From Anaerolineae bacterium (GTDB lineage: Bacteria > Chloroflexota > Anaerolineae > SpSt-600), in assembly GCA_025062375.1 (NCBI GenBank), contig JANXAG010000004.1, forward strand, positions 74,542-106,892: 32,351 nt of DNA, written 5' to 3'. The notes under the pieces were generated by a model. It did no database searches, was not told the origin of the DNA, and saw nothing but the letters and a program-made list of their open reading frames with translations. The translations under genes were made by a program, and so were the position numbers. This document shows, piece by piece, positions 15,594 to 22,689 of this stretch (its first letter is position 1; every line of letters starts with the position of its first letter).

Positions 15594-16863
15594 AGTGTTG
15601 CTCACAATCGCCGTCATCCTTTCCCTCGGTATGAGCATTGGCCCCGCCTTCGCCTTTGAAGGGCGAGGAGGGGAAAGGGTTGTGATTGAGGAGGGGCAGA
15701 CTGTTGAAGATGATCTCTTTGTCGGCGCCCGCGAGTTTGTCCTAAAGGGTGTGGTCAAGGGTGACCTGATAGTTGCTGCCCAGGAAATAAAAATAGAAAA
15801 GTCAGGGGTTGTGGAAGGCGACCTTTTTGCTGCGGGTCAAACTATAGAGGTCAACGGGAAGATCACGGATGACATCATAGCGGCAGGGTATGCCATTTTT
15901 GTAGACGGGGATACAAGCGGTGATTTCATAGGAGCAGGCTTCAGTGTCAGTCTCACGGGCCGTCTTGGCCAGGATTTCCTGTTCATGGGCTATCAGGCCT
16001 TAGTAGCTGGCGATGTGGCGCGTCACCTTCGCTTCAGTGGCAATGGGATAAAGCTCTCGGGCCGCATAGGAGGTGATGCCGAAATAAGTGTAGGTGAAGC
16101 TGAGGAAGGAATTCCTCCTGGTCTCACCTTCTATTCAGACCTTCCCCCTGTCCCTCATGTTCCTCCGGGGCTCACCATTCAGGAGGGGGCTCGCATTGAA
16201 GGCCATCTGCGCTACACAGCTGTGGAGGAAGCCTCAATACCTCCGGGTGCAGTGGGAGGAAAAGTGGAGTTCAAGAAGCATGAGCCTCCCAGGAAAGAAG
16301 CTCCTCCTACCCACGCAAGGGCGATAAACTGGGGCCTTGACCGCCTGCGCTACCTTGTGAGCCTTCTCCTCATCGGGACATTAATGCTCCTTATAGCCCC
16401 AAACTGGACCCAGCAGCTGGCGGGAAACATCAGAGCGAAGCCCTTGCCCAGCCTCGGATGGGGCATAGTGACCCTGGTAGCTTTCGGGCTTTCAGTGTTG
16501 GTATTGGTTATTGCGGTTGTGATAGTAAGCCTGCTTTTGGGGCTTCTTACCATAAGGGAGCTTGTCGGTTGGTCCCTCTTTACCGGTTTTATGGCGGGAG
16601 CTGCGGCGCTCTGGGGTATGGGGCTGACCTGGATTTATTTGACAAGGGTTCTGGTGGGATTTGCCCTGGGAATGGGGATTTTCCGGGCTTTCAGGAGCCA
16701 GGTTACAGGCCGTGGGTGGTGGCCTTTGATCGTAGGGGCTGTAATTCTGGTGCTCATTACTTCGGTCCCTATCCTGGGGAGGCTTCTGGCCTGGGCAGCA
16801 TCGCTGGTGGGCCTTGGAGCTTTCTGGCTATGGGCCAGAGAAAAACCCTCTCTCGCTGGTTAG
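15580..16863 (+). CDS. exported polymer-forming (bactofilin-like) repeat protein with membrane C terminus
   Basis: A 427-residue protein. Signal peptide at about 1-25 (ending PAFA), then a right-handed beta-helix-like region (about 26-200) of short repeats with the pattern G-D-hydrophobic-x-hydrophobic-x-G, for example VKGDLIVAAQEIKI and VEGDLFAAGQTIEV. A Pro-rich stretch follows. The C-terminal 170 residues hold about five transmembrane helices. Bactofilins self-assemble through such repeats, but this version would be outside the membrane. ATG 15580 is chosen because AGGAGG at 15567-15572 is seven bases before it and it begins a proper signal peptide; the longer start at 15505 does not. It is probably a target or partner of the ECF system. 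Role unknown. Confidence 0.8.
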   Translation: MKWLKVLLTIAVILSLGMSIGPAFAFEGRGGERVVIEEGQTVEDDLFVGAREFVLKGVVKGDLIVAAQEIKIEKSGVVEGDLFAAGQTIEVNGKITDDIIAAGYAIFVDGDTSGDFIGAGFSVSLTGRLGQDFLFMGYQALVAGDVARHLRFSGNGIKLSGRIGGDAEISVGEAEEGIPPGLTFYSDLPPVPHVPPGLTIQEGARIEGHLRYTAVEEASIPPGAVGGKVEFKKHEPPRKEAPPTHARAINWGLDRLRYLVSLLLIGTLMLLIAPNWTQQLAGNIRAKPLPSLGWGIVTLVAFGLSVLVLVIAVVIVSLLLGLLTIRELVGWSLFTGFMAGAAALWGMGLTWIYLTRVLVGFALGMGIFRAFRSQVTGRGWWPLIVGAVILVLITSVPILGRLLAWAASLVGLGAFWLWAREKPSLAG

Positions 16864-16900
16864 AAAACCTATTGTTTCGCTGGGAATAAAGGAGGTAAAA

Positions 16901-17839
16901 GTGGTAAGGAAAGTGGCTTTGAGCTTGATTTTAGCCCTCTTTCTCTGGAGTCTGGCCCAGCCAGCCTTCGCCGAAGGGGGGAAAATGCTTTTCGGCGAGG
17001 ACTTTACCCTCAGAAGCGGTGAAACATACCGAGGCGATGTGCTCATCTTCGGTGGAAACCTGGTCCTTGAAGAAGGAAGCCACCTTGAAGGAAACGTTGT
17101 TGTATTCGGGGGACGGGCAAAAGTAAGCGGTACCCTGGAGGGGGACCTGGCTGTTTTTGGAGGGGATGTAAAGGTTGAGAGCACCGGGAAAATAGAAGGC
17201 GACGTAGTCGTAATGGGCGGGAGGCTGGTTAAAGAAGAGGGGGCTGTTATAGAGGGGGAAGTTACAGAAGAGGCACCTTTCCTGCTGCCCCCTGTAGCAC
17301 CCCCTTACTCATCCCTTAGAGACTTTGTTAACTGGCTGTTGTGGGGAAGTGTTCGTTTTATGCTCACCCTCATTGCCCTTATAGCGGCTTCAATCCTCAT
17401 AATAAGCCTCTGGCCCGAGCAAGTCAAAGTTATCGCCGAAACGATAAACAAAGCCCCCTTAGAGAGCGGAGGAATAGGCCTGGGAGCCGTTGTCCTGGGT
17501 GTCCCGGCTGGGCTTGTGCTTCTTCTCTTCGCCTGTCTGGGCCTTCTGGTGTGGCTTGCGCTCCTTATCGCGGGGCTTTTCGGCCTTACAGCTCTGGCAT
17601 ACAGGCTGGGTGAAAAGGTCTTTGAATCAGCTGGGAGTCAAGGGCTTTCCCCTCTTTTGCAGGTTATACTGGGTGTTGCCTTGATCCAGCTTTTGGGCTT
17701 GATCCCGTGTCTGGGCTTTCTCTTGCAGCTTGTGATATACTCTCTCGGGATAGGAGCGGTGATCCTGAGCCGAGCTGGAACTTATCGGGGTTACTGCGAG
17801 AAAGGAGGACCGGTTGAGGCAAGCAGCAGTAGTAGCTGA
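16901..17839 (+). CDS. second exported polymer-forming (bactofilin-like) repeat protein with membrane C terminus
   Basis: A 312-residue relative of the preceding protein with the same order: signal peptide (about 1-24, ending PAFA), beta-helix repeats (about 30-120: GDVLIFGGNLVL, GNVVVFGGRAKV, GDLAVFGGDVKV, GDVVVMGGRLV), then about four transmembrane helices. The repeats are shorter and more regular than in the first copy. The GTG at 16901 follows AAGGAGG (16889-16895) by five bases, so I reject the earlier ATG at 16814, which lies inside the previous gene. It overlaps the ABC ATPase gene by 26 bases. The pair may form a mixed surface assembly or sense envelope stress. Confidence 0.8.
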   Translation: MVRKVALSLILALFLWSLAQPAFAEGGKMLFGEDFTLRSGETYRGDVLIFGGNLVLEEGSHLEGNVVVFGGRAKVSGTLEGDLAVFGGDVKVESTGKIEGDVVVMGGRLVKEEGAVIEGEVTEEAPFLLPPVAPPYSSLRDFVNWLLWGSVRFMLTLIALIAASILIISLWPEQVKVIAETINKAPLESGGIGLGAVVLGVPAGLVLLLFACLGLLVWLALLIAGLFGLTALAYRLGEKVFESAGSQGLSPLLQVILGVALIQLLGLIPCLGFLLQLVIYSLGIGAVILSRAGTYRGYCEKGGPVEASSSSS

Positions 17840-18821
17840 GAACCTCACTAAAAAGTTCGGCGATTTCACAGCGGTTGACCATATAAGTTTCACTATAAAG
17901 CGAGGGGAAATTTTCGGCTTTCTGGGGCCAAATGGGGCAGGCAAGACTACCACCATAAGGATGCTTCTGGGACTGCTTCGCCCCACCGAGGGCCGGGCCT
18001 GGGTTCTGGGCTTTGATTCTCAGAGAGAGACGGAAGAAGTCCGCAAGCGCATCGGCTACATGACCCAGAAATTTAGCCTTTACAATGACCTTACAGTTGA
18101 AGAAAATTTGCGCTTTTACGGACGCGTCTATGGTCTTAGGGGTAAAGCGTTGGAAGAGAGGATAGATTATGCAGTTGAAATGGCCGGATTAAAGGGGAAA
18201 GAGAAAATGCTAACCGCTAACCTTTCAGGCGGATGGAAGCAGCGTCTGGCCTTCGGTTGTGCTATCCTCCATCAGCCTGAAATGCTTTTTCTGGATGAAC
18301 CCACCGCGGGAGTCGATCCCATATCCAGAAGGGCTTTCTGGGACTTGCTCTACGAGCTGGCTGATAGGGGCATAACCATACTGGTGACTACCCACTACAT
18401 GGATGAAGCCGAACACTGCCACAACCTGGTTTTGATCTACAATGGGCGTATAATTGCTCAGGGTTCTCCCCGGGAGCTGAAGGCCGAGATGAAAGGGTGG
18501 GTTCTGGAGATACGCTGCGATAAATACCAGGAAGCTCTAACGGCATTGAGGGAAAGGGCCCTGCCCGCAGAACCGGTCTCTCCCGAGCACCCGTTTTTGG
18601 CTCTGGGAGGCGAGGTCGCCCTTTACGGTTCAGCTATTCACCTTGTAACTCCCGAAGCTGAAAGTTACCGGGCCACCGTTGAGGAAATCCTCAAGAAGAA
18701 AGGCCTGAAGATTCACAGCATTGAAGCAATTGTTCCCTCTCTGGAAGATGTGTTCATTGCCAGAATCAGAGCCATTGAGGCCGCCCGGATCTACGAAAAA
18801 GCGCAATCCACAAAGGGTTGA
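17814..18821 (+). CDS. ABC transporter ATP-binding protein (ABC-2/DrrA type)
   Basis: A 335-residue ATPase with all motor motifs: Walker A GPNGAGKTT (38-46), Q-loop region YMTQKFSLY, signature LSGGWKQR (137-144), Walker B LFLDEP (158-163) and switch His194 in TTHYMDEAEH. A C-terminal extension (about 215-335) is typical of exporters of the ABC-2 class. The TTG start at 17814 is set by AAAGGAGG at 17801-17808. A permease gene normally follows, but after the stop there are only 112 bases and then a minus-strand gene, so the partner must be encoded elsewhere or the preceding membrane proteins take its place. That last idea is speculative. Confidence 0.9.
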   Translation: MRQAAVVAENLTKKFGDFTAVDHISFTIKRGEIFGFLGPNGAGKTTTIRMLLGLLRPTEGRAWVLGFDSQRETEEVRKRIGYMTQKFSLYNDLTVEENLRFYGRVYGLRGKALEERIDYAVEMAGLKGKEKMLTANLSGGWKQRLAFGCAILHQPEMLFLDEPTAGVDPISRRAFWDLLYELADRGITILVTTHYMDEAEHCHNLVLIYNGRIIAQGSPRELKAEMKGWVLEIRCDKYQEALTALRERALPAEPVSPEHPFLALGGEVALYGSAIHLVTPEAESYRATVEEILKKKGLKIHSIEAIVPSLEDVFIARIRAIEAARIYEKAQSTKG

Positions 18822-18834
18822 GGACGGCGAAAGC

Positions 18835-18903
18835 CCCTTCCCACACCGGACGCTCACCTTACAGATAGGCCTCTTCAACGCCCTGCCCCGTGTGGGGGGA
18901 AGC
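18835..18903. other. imperfect inverted repeat between two converging operons
   Basis: CTTCCCACAC near 18838-18847 can pair with GTGTGG-GGGGAAG near 18890-18903, with a three-base bulge and a loop of about 43 bases. There is no T-run after it on either strand, so it is not a clear intrinsic terminator. The 112-base gap 18822-18933 holds no other feature that I can see. Confidence 0.25.
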
Positions 18904-18933
18904 CAGGGCACCTCAAGTTCGGCGGGGCAAATT

Positions 18934-19476
18934 TTACGGAAGCCTGGTTAAAACGGCATAGAAATCCTCTCCGAGGTGGTGGAGGGGCTTCAATTCATCG
19001 TTCTCCAACTTCCACACCTTATCAAAGGCTTCTTCCACAACCGAAGCAGCCACAACCTGGCCCACGAAGAGAGTGTGATCCCCTGTGGTGAAGGCATCGG
19101 TGAGCACACATTCTATGTGTCCGATGCACTCCTCCACCAGGGGCACGTCAATTTCCAAGGCATCAACGGGGGTTATTCCGGCCCTGGCAAATTTATCCAC
19201 ATCCCGGCCCGAGTAAGTCCCGCATATTTCCACAGCTTTAAGAAGGGAAACGCTGGGGATGTTCAGGGCAAATTGTTCGCTTTTTTTGATGAGATCGTGG
19301 GTGAAACGGACGGGGTGTATGGCTACCCCTATAAGGGGCGGAGAGAAACTCAGGGGGGTAATCCAGGAAGCGCTCATCACATTCTCCTTATCCTTGTAAT
19401 GGGAGGTCACCAGAACTACCCCACCGGCGTTTATAAGCCTAAAGGCATGGGAAACAGGAATTTCAACCTTCTTCAT
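18934..19476 (-). CDS. flavin-reductase-like FMN-binding split-barrel protein
   Basis: A 180-residue protein of the flavin reductase-like family. Typical blocks are VVLVTSHYKDKENVMSASWITPLSFSPPLIGVAI near the start, where FMN phosphate and ring contacts lie, then FALNIPS, a GRDVDKF segment, HIECVLTDAFTTGDHTLFVGQVV and a closing region. Such proteins bind FMN; some reduce it with NAD(P)H for partner oxygenases, others have unknown substrates. It is last in the minus-strand unit behind the aldolase-Fae fusion and the acetyltransferase, with only three bases separating it from the GNAT stop. A GGGGGAG ribosome site precedes the ATG. Partner enzyme unknown. Confidence 0.85.
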   Translation of the reverse strand: MKKVEIPVSHAFRLINAGGVVLVTSHYKDKENVMSASWITPLSFSPPLIGVAIHPVRFTHDLIKKSEQFALNIPSVSLLKAVEICGTYSGRDVDKFARAGITPVDALEIDVPLVEECIGHIECVLTDAFTTGDHTLFVGQVVAASVVEEAFDKVWKLENDELKPLHHLGEDFYAVLTRLP

Positions 19477-19479
19477 GAC

Positions 19480-19935
19480 TCACTCCCCCTCGTTCTTTCC
19501 CCTCTCCAGAAGTATCCCAACTTCGTAAAAACCAAGCTTGTGGTAGAATCCTCTGGCGGCGAAGTTGTCTGCTTCCGTTATAACCTCTACCTCAATGCAA
19601 CCCCTTCGGAAGCAATGGTTCACCACGTATTTAAGGAGACAGGTGCCTACACCTTTACCTCTTTCGCCTTCAGTTACCACGAATTCATCAATGAGGGCGA
19701 CCAGGCCTCCGTGGGATAAGCTTTCCCGATACCAGACAGTGGCTAACCCTTTGATGTCCCCTCTTTCCTCGGCTACAAAGGCTTCAAAGTTCGGAGAATC
19801 AAGGGCTTCCTCCCAACGCGGCGCAAATTCCTCATACGGAGAAGATTCCAGCCTCAGGAACTCCTGCAACTGAACGATAAGGTTCCAGACTCCTCTGGCA
19901 TCCTCGCGGTTTGCTTTACGGATTTTAAGGTGCAT
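19480..19935 (-). CDS. GNAT family N-acetyltransferase
   Basis: About 151 residues in the GNAT fold. The opening HLKIRKANREDARGVWNLI is the usual first strand and helix. The acetyl-CoA pyrophosphate loop is seen in VTEGERGKGVGTCLLKYVV (R/Q-x-x-G-x-G/A), followed by ITEADNFAARGFYHKLGF, the conserved end. The substrate is not predictable. I favour the ATG at 19935, which fits the family N terminus and overlaps the end of the upstream fusion gene by 11 bases; a start at 19968 is also possible and no strong ribosome site decides it. Translational coupling to the fusion gene is likely. Confidence 0.85.
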   Translation of the reverse strand: MHLKIRKANREDARGVWNLIVQLQEFLRLESSPYEEFAPRWEEALDSPNFEAFVAEERGDIKGLATVWYRESLSHGGLVALIDEFVVTEGERGKGVGTCLLKYVVNHCFRRGCIEVEVITEADNFAARGFYHKLGFYEVGILLERGKNEGE

Positions 19936-21397
19936 ATTTGAAGGGATGGCGAGCGGCATCTTTTTCATTCAGGATTTCTTCCAGTACCGGGCGCCCTTCA
20001 ATGGCCTTGCGTATGGCCGCCCGCATGGCTTTGAAATTGTTGAGCTCAATGCGCTTTTCTATCGCCGCCGAAGGATGGACAAAAGCGTTCACTATCATGA
20101 TGATTTTATCCAAAAGGGCCTCGGGCAGGGTCCCATCGTTAATCATCCAGTCAATGGCCCTGTTTATACCCCTGGCCGCCACCTCGTAAATCTGATGGCG
20201 CTGCCGGTCAGTGCGAACGGTTACCGTTGGAACCAAGATGACCATGGGACGGTCCCTGATTACGGCCAGTTCGTGGCCGGGCCGCTCCTCTTTAAGGGCT
20301 CGCGCAGCAGCTCTCCCCACGGGGCCATCCTTAGTCCCCATTACCAGGTCAATGTGAGCGATCTCATGGAAAGGAGGCCCCGAAAAGCCCTCACCCACCG
20401 CAAAGGTCAGGTCAAAGGTCCTCTTGTTCACCTGATACGCTACGGGGAAAGAGGTCCTTATAGTCTCATTGCCCAGGTGATATTCCACTTCCCGGCGGGG
20501 TATTTTGCCCAGAGCTTCCAGTTCAAACCGCATTTCCTCCTGATCTTCCCGCCGGAAAGCATCCCCCGGCATCATGGGAAGACGGGAGTCGCCCACCCTG
20601 AGGCCCATCATCATAAGGCCTTCTTTCACCGCCTGGGTAGAACCCTGCCTCACTATGATGCGAATTATTTTCTGAATCTTCCTCTGCCATTCTCTGGCGG
20701 TATCCAGGTCACCGGATTTCACTGCTCTGTAAATTTTTTGCCAGATGTCGGGCACAAGGTTGGCCGATGCCAGGATAGCTCCATCGGCTCCGGCCGCCAG
20801 GGCCGCAACTACCGTCTCATCGTGACCGGTGAAAATACCCACTTCGCCCCACACTTTCTCTATAAGGGCCATCAGGAACGGTATATCTCCGGATGAATCT
20901 TTTATGCCTATTACGTTTTCCAGGTCCAGCAGGGAGCCCTCGGCTGTCCACCATTCGTGGTGGGTGCCTGCGCACTGAGGTATGTTGTAAATGATTATGG
21001 GGATCCCCACTCTATCCACAGCCCGGTAGTGGTCGTAGATTTCGTTGTAGGTGGGCTTAAGGTAGAAAGGGGTAACCACCAGGGCGGCATCGGCTCCCGC
21101 ATCTTTGGCGAAGCGGGTTAGCTCCAGAGTCTCCCTTGTAGAAGGGGCTCCCGTGCCCGCTATTACAGGCACTTTCCCCCCGGCTTCCTCCACCGCTATC
21201 TCTATGATTCTCTTCCTTTCTTCCGGCGCAAGGTAGACGAATTCACCGGTGGTGCCAGCCACCAGAAAGCCATCCACATCGGGCAGGAGAAACCGGATGA
21301 GTTCCCGGTAAGCTTCCTCATCCAGGGAGCCATCCTTCTTAAAAGGTGTTACCAAAGCCGGAATGATCCCTTTAAACCAGGCCGGTTTTTTCCCCAT
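19925..21397 (-). CDS. DapA/NAL-family aldolase fused to a formaldehyde-activating enzyme (Fae) domain
   Basis: A 490-residue two-domain protein. Residues about 5-300 are a TIM-barrel class I aldolase of the DapA/N-acetylneuraminate lyase family: GTTGE (48-52), Tyr112, Tyr137 in IIIYNIP and the Schiff-base Lys166 in GIKDSSGD. The arginine that grips aspartate semialdehyde in true DapA (E. coli Arg138) is replaced by Cys142, so lysine synthesis is unlikely. Residues about 330-487 match Fae, which joins formaldehyde to tetrahydromethanopterin: EIAHIDLVMGTKDGPVG with catalytic His348, then VILVPTVTV, IVNAFVHPSA and the terminal EKDAARHPF. The fusion implies an aldolase whose product or substrate is formaldehyde, handed to the Fae part. 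It leads a unit with a GNAT and a flavin reductase. AGGTGAGG precedes the ATG. Domains are secure; the reaction is inferred. Confidence 0.9.
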   Translation of the reverse strand: MGKKPAWFKGIIPALVTPFKKDGSLDEEAYRELIRFLLPDVDGFLVAGTTGEFVYLAPEERKRIIEIAVEEAGGKVPVIAGTGAPSTRETLELTRFAKDAGADAALVVTPFYLKPTYNEIYDHYRAVDRVGIPIIIYNIPQCAGTHHEWWTAEGSLLDLENVIGIKDSSGDIPFLMALIEKVWGEVGIFTGHDETVVAALAAGADGAILASANLVPDIWQKIYRAVKSGDLDTAREWQRKIQKIIRIIVRQGSTQAVKEGLMMMGLRVGDSRLPMMPGDAFRREDQEEMRFELEALGKIPRREVEYHLGNETIRTSFPVAYQVNKRTFDLTFAVGEGFSGPPFHEIAHIDLVMGTKDGPVGRAAARALKEERPGHELAVIRDRPMVILVPTVTVRTDRQRHQIYEVAARGINRAIDWMINDGTLPEALLDKIIMIVNAFVHPSAAIEKRIELNNFKAMRAAIRKAIEGRPVLEEILNEKDAARHPFKYAP

Positions 21398-21431
21398 GGT
21401 AACCTCACCTTAAACCAGGTTGGACGTGGGT

Positions 21432-21459
21432 ATTATATCATACCGGGAGTTAAAGACAA
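21432..21459 (-). promoter_or_regulatory. sigma-70-type promoter of the aldolase-Fae unit
   Basis: On the minus strand TTGTCT (plus 21454-21459) and a perfect TATAAT (plus 21432-21437) are 16 bases apart, about 35 bases before the start codon at 21397. Confidence 0.6.
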
Positions 21460-21503
21460 AACACCATCCAGATATGGGCTGGCCATCAGTTTAGGATCAT
21501 TCC

Positions 21504-21532
21504 TGGCAAATCCGAGGGTTTTGTGCTAAAAT
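21504..21532 (+). promoter_or_regulatory. promoter of the site-2 protease operon
   Basis: TGGCAA at 21504-21509 and TAAAAT at 21527-21532 are 17 bases apart, 29 bases before the TTG start at 21562. It is divergent from the aldolase-Fae promoter within a 164-base gap. Confidence 0.45.
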
Positions 21533-21561
21533 TGAAAGTGAAAACGTAAAGGAGGAAGCTC

Positions 21562-22686
21562 TTGGTAGGTTCTATAAGGCTTGGTAAAATTTTCGGCATA
21601 CCTATAATGGTCCATTATACCTGGTTCATCGTCTTCACCCTGATAGCCCTTTCCCTTTCCACCCAGTATTTCCCCTCTCGCTACCCCAATTGGAGCCAAT
21701 GGATGTACTGGACAATGGGCATAGCTACAGGCCTACTGCTGTTCTTATCGGTCCTTGCGCATGAACTCGCTCACAGCCTGCTCTCCTCCTTGCAGGGCAT
21801 ACCGGTCCAGCGCATTACTCTTTTCCTCTTCGGAGGTGTGGCCAGCATCTCCAGGGAATCTGCTACCCCCCTGGGAGAGTTCCTGATGGCTTTATCCGGC
21901 CCCGTCGCCAGCCTTCTCATATCCGGAATATTCGGCTTCCTCTGGCTCTTTGCCAATTTCATCCTCAAAATTCAGGCCCTGGCGGCTCTGAGCGCTTACC
22001 TGGGTATTATAAACCTCAGCCTCGCCCTGTTTAACCTCATCCCCGGATTCCCCCTGGATGGCGGAAGGCTCCTGCGCTCTTTCCTCTGGGGAATAACCGG
22101 AAATTTCCGGAAAGCTACGGAAATAGCCATAACGGCGGGAAGGATAATAGCTTTCGCCTTTATCGTAGGGGGGATAGTCTGGGCTCTCACAGGCCACTGG
22201 CTCGATGGGATCTGGCTGGCTTTCATCGGGTGGTTCCTGGATAACGCTGCTACCCAGAGTTACAGGCAACTTGTGAGCAAAGAAACCCTCAAGGGCGTTA
22301 AAGTAAGGGAGCTGATGAGCCAGGAGTGCCCCATTGTCCCCGCCTCCCTCACCATCAACGACCTTGTTTACAACTATGTCTTACCCCACAGCACCCGATG
22401 CTTTTTCGTCCAGGAAGGGGAAAAGCTCAGGGGAATGGTCACCCTCCATCACCTTAAACTGGTCCCGCAGGCCAGGTGGTCCTCGGTAAAAGTGGCAGAG
22501 ATTTTAACGCCTCTGGAAAAGTTGCTCAAAATAAGCCCGGACGATGACGCCCTGGACGCTCTGGAACTTATGGTGGAGAACGATGTGAACCAGATACCCG
22601 TTGTTGAGGGGGAAGAGGTTGTAGGACTTATCCGCCGGGATCATCTCCTCCAGTTTATCCGAACCAGGCTGGAGCTGGGGATTTAA
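21562..22686 (+). CDS. site-2 protease family zinc metalloprotease with CBS domain pair (M50)
   Basis: A 374-residue intramembrane protease. Zinc motif HELAH at 67-71 in one membrane helix, and the second metal-ligand motif NLIPGFPLDGGRL with Asp166. Five to six membrane spans lie in residues 10-225. The C terminus (about 245-372) holds two CBS domains (REL MSQECPIV and VAEILTPLEKLL), which in this subgroup bind adenine nucleotides and may tune activity. Such proteases cut membrane proteins, often anti-sigma factors. The TTG start follows AAAGGAGG at 21548-21555. An ECF anti-sigma factor in the same window is a conceivable but unproven substrate. It leads an operon with an Fe-S protein. Confidence 0.9.
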   Translation: MVGSIRLGKIFGIPIMVHYTWFIVFTLIALSLSTQYFPSRYPNWSQWMYWTMGIATGLLLFLSVLAHELAHSLLSSLQGIPVQRITLFLFGGVASISRESATPLGEFLMALSGPVASLLISGIFGFLWLFANFILKIQALAALSAYLGIINLSLALFNLIPGFPLDGGRLLRSFLWGITGNFRKATEIAITAGRIIAFAFIVGGIVWALTGHWLDGIWLAFIGWFLDNAATQSYRQLVSKETLKGVKVRELMSQECPIVPASLTINDLVYNYVLPHSTRCFFVQEGEKLRGMVTLHHLKLVPQARWSSVKVAEILTPLEKLLKISPDDDALDALELMVENDVNQIPVVEGEEVVGLIRRDHLLQFIRTRLELGI

Positions 22687-22689
22687 AGC

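Noticed and set aside
19946-20896. 316-codon plus-strand frame opposite the aldolase-Fae gene
   Set aside because: Its translation has no family features and is His/Pro/Arg-rich; the minus-strand frame shows two clear domains.
19925-21397. Annotation as lysine-pathway dapA
   Set aside because: The substrate arginine is absent and a Fae domain is fused; only the fold and Schiff-base chemistry are shared.
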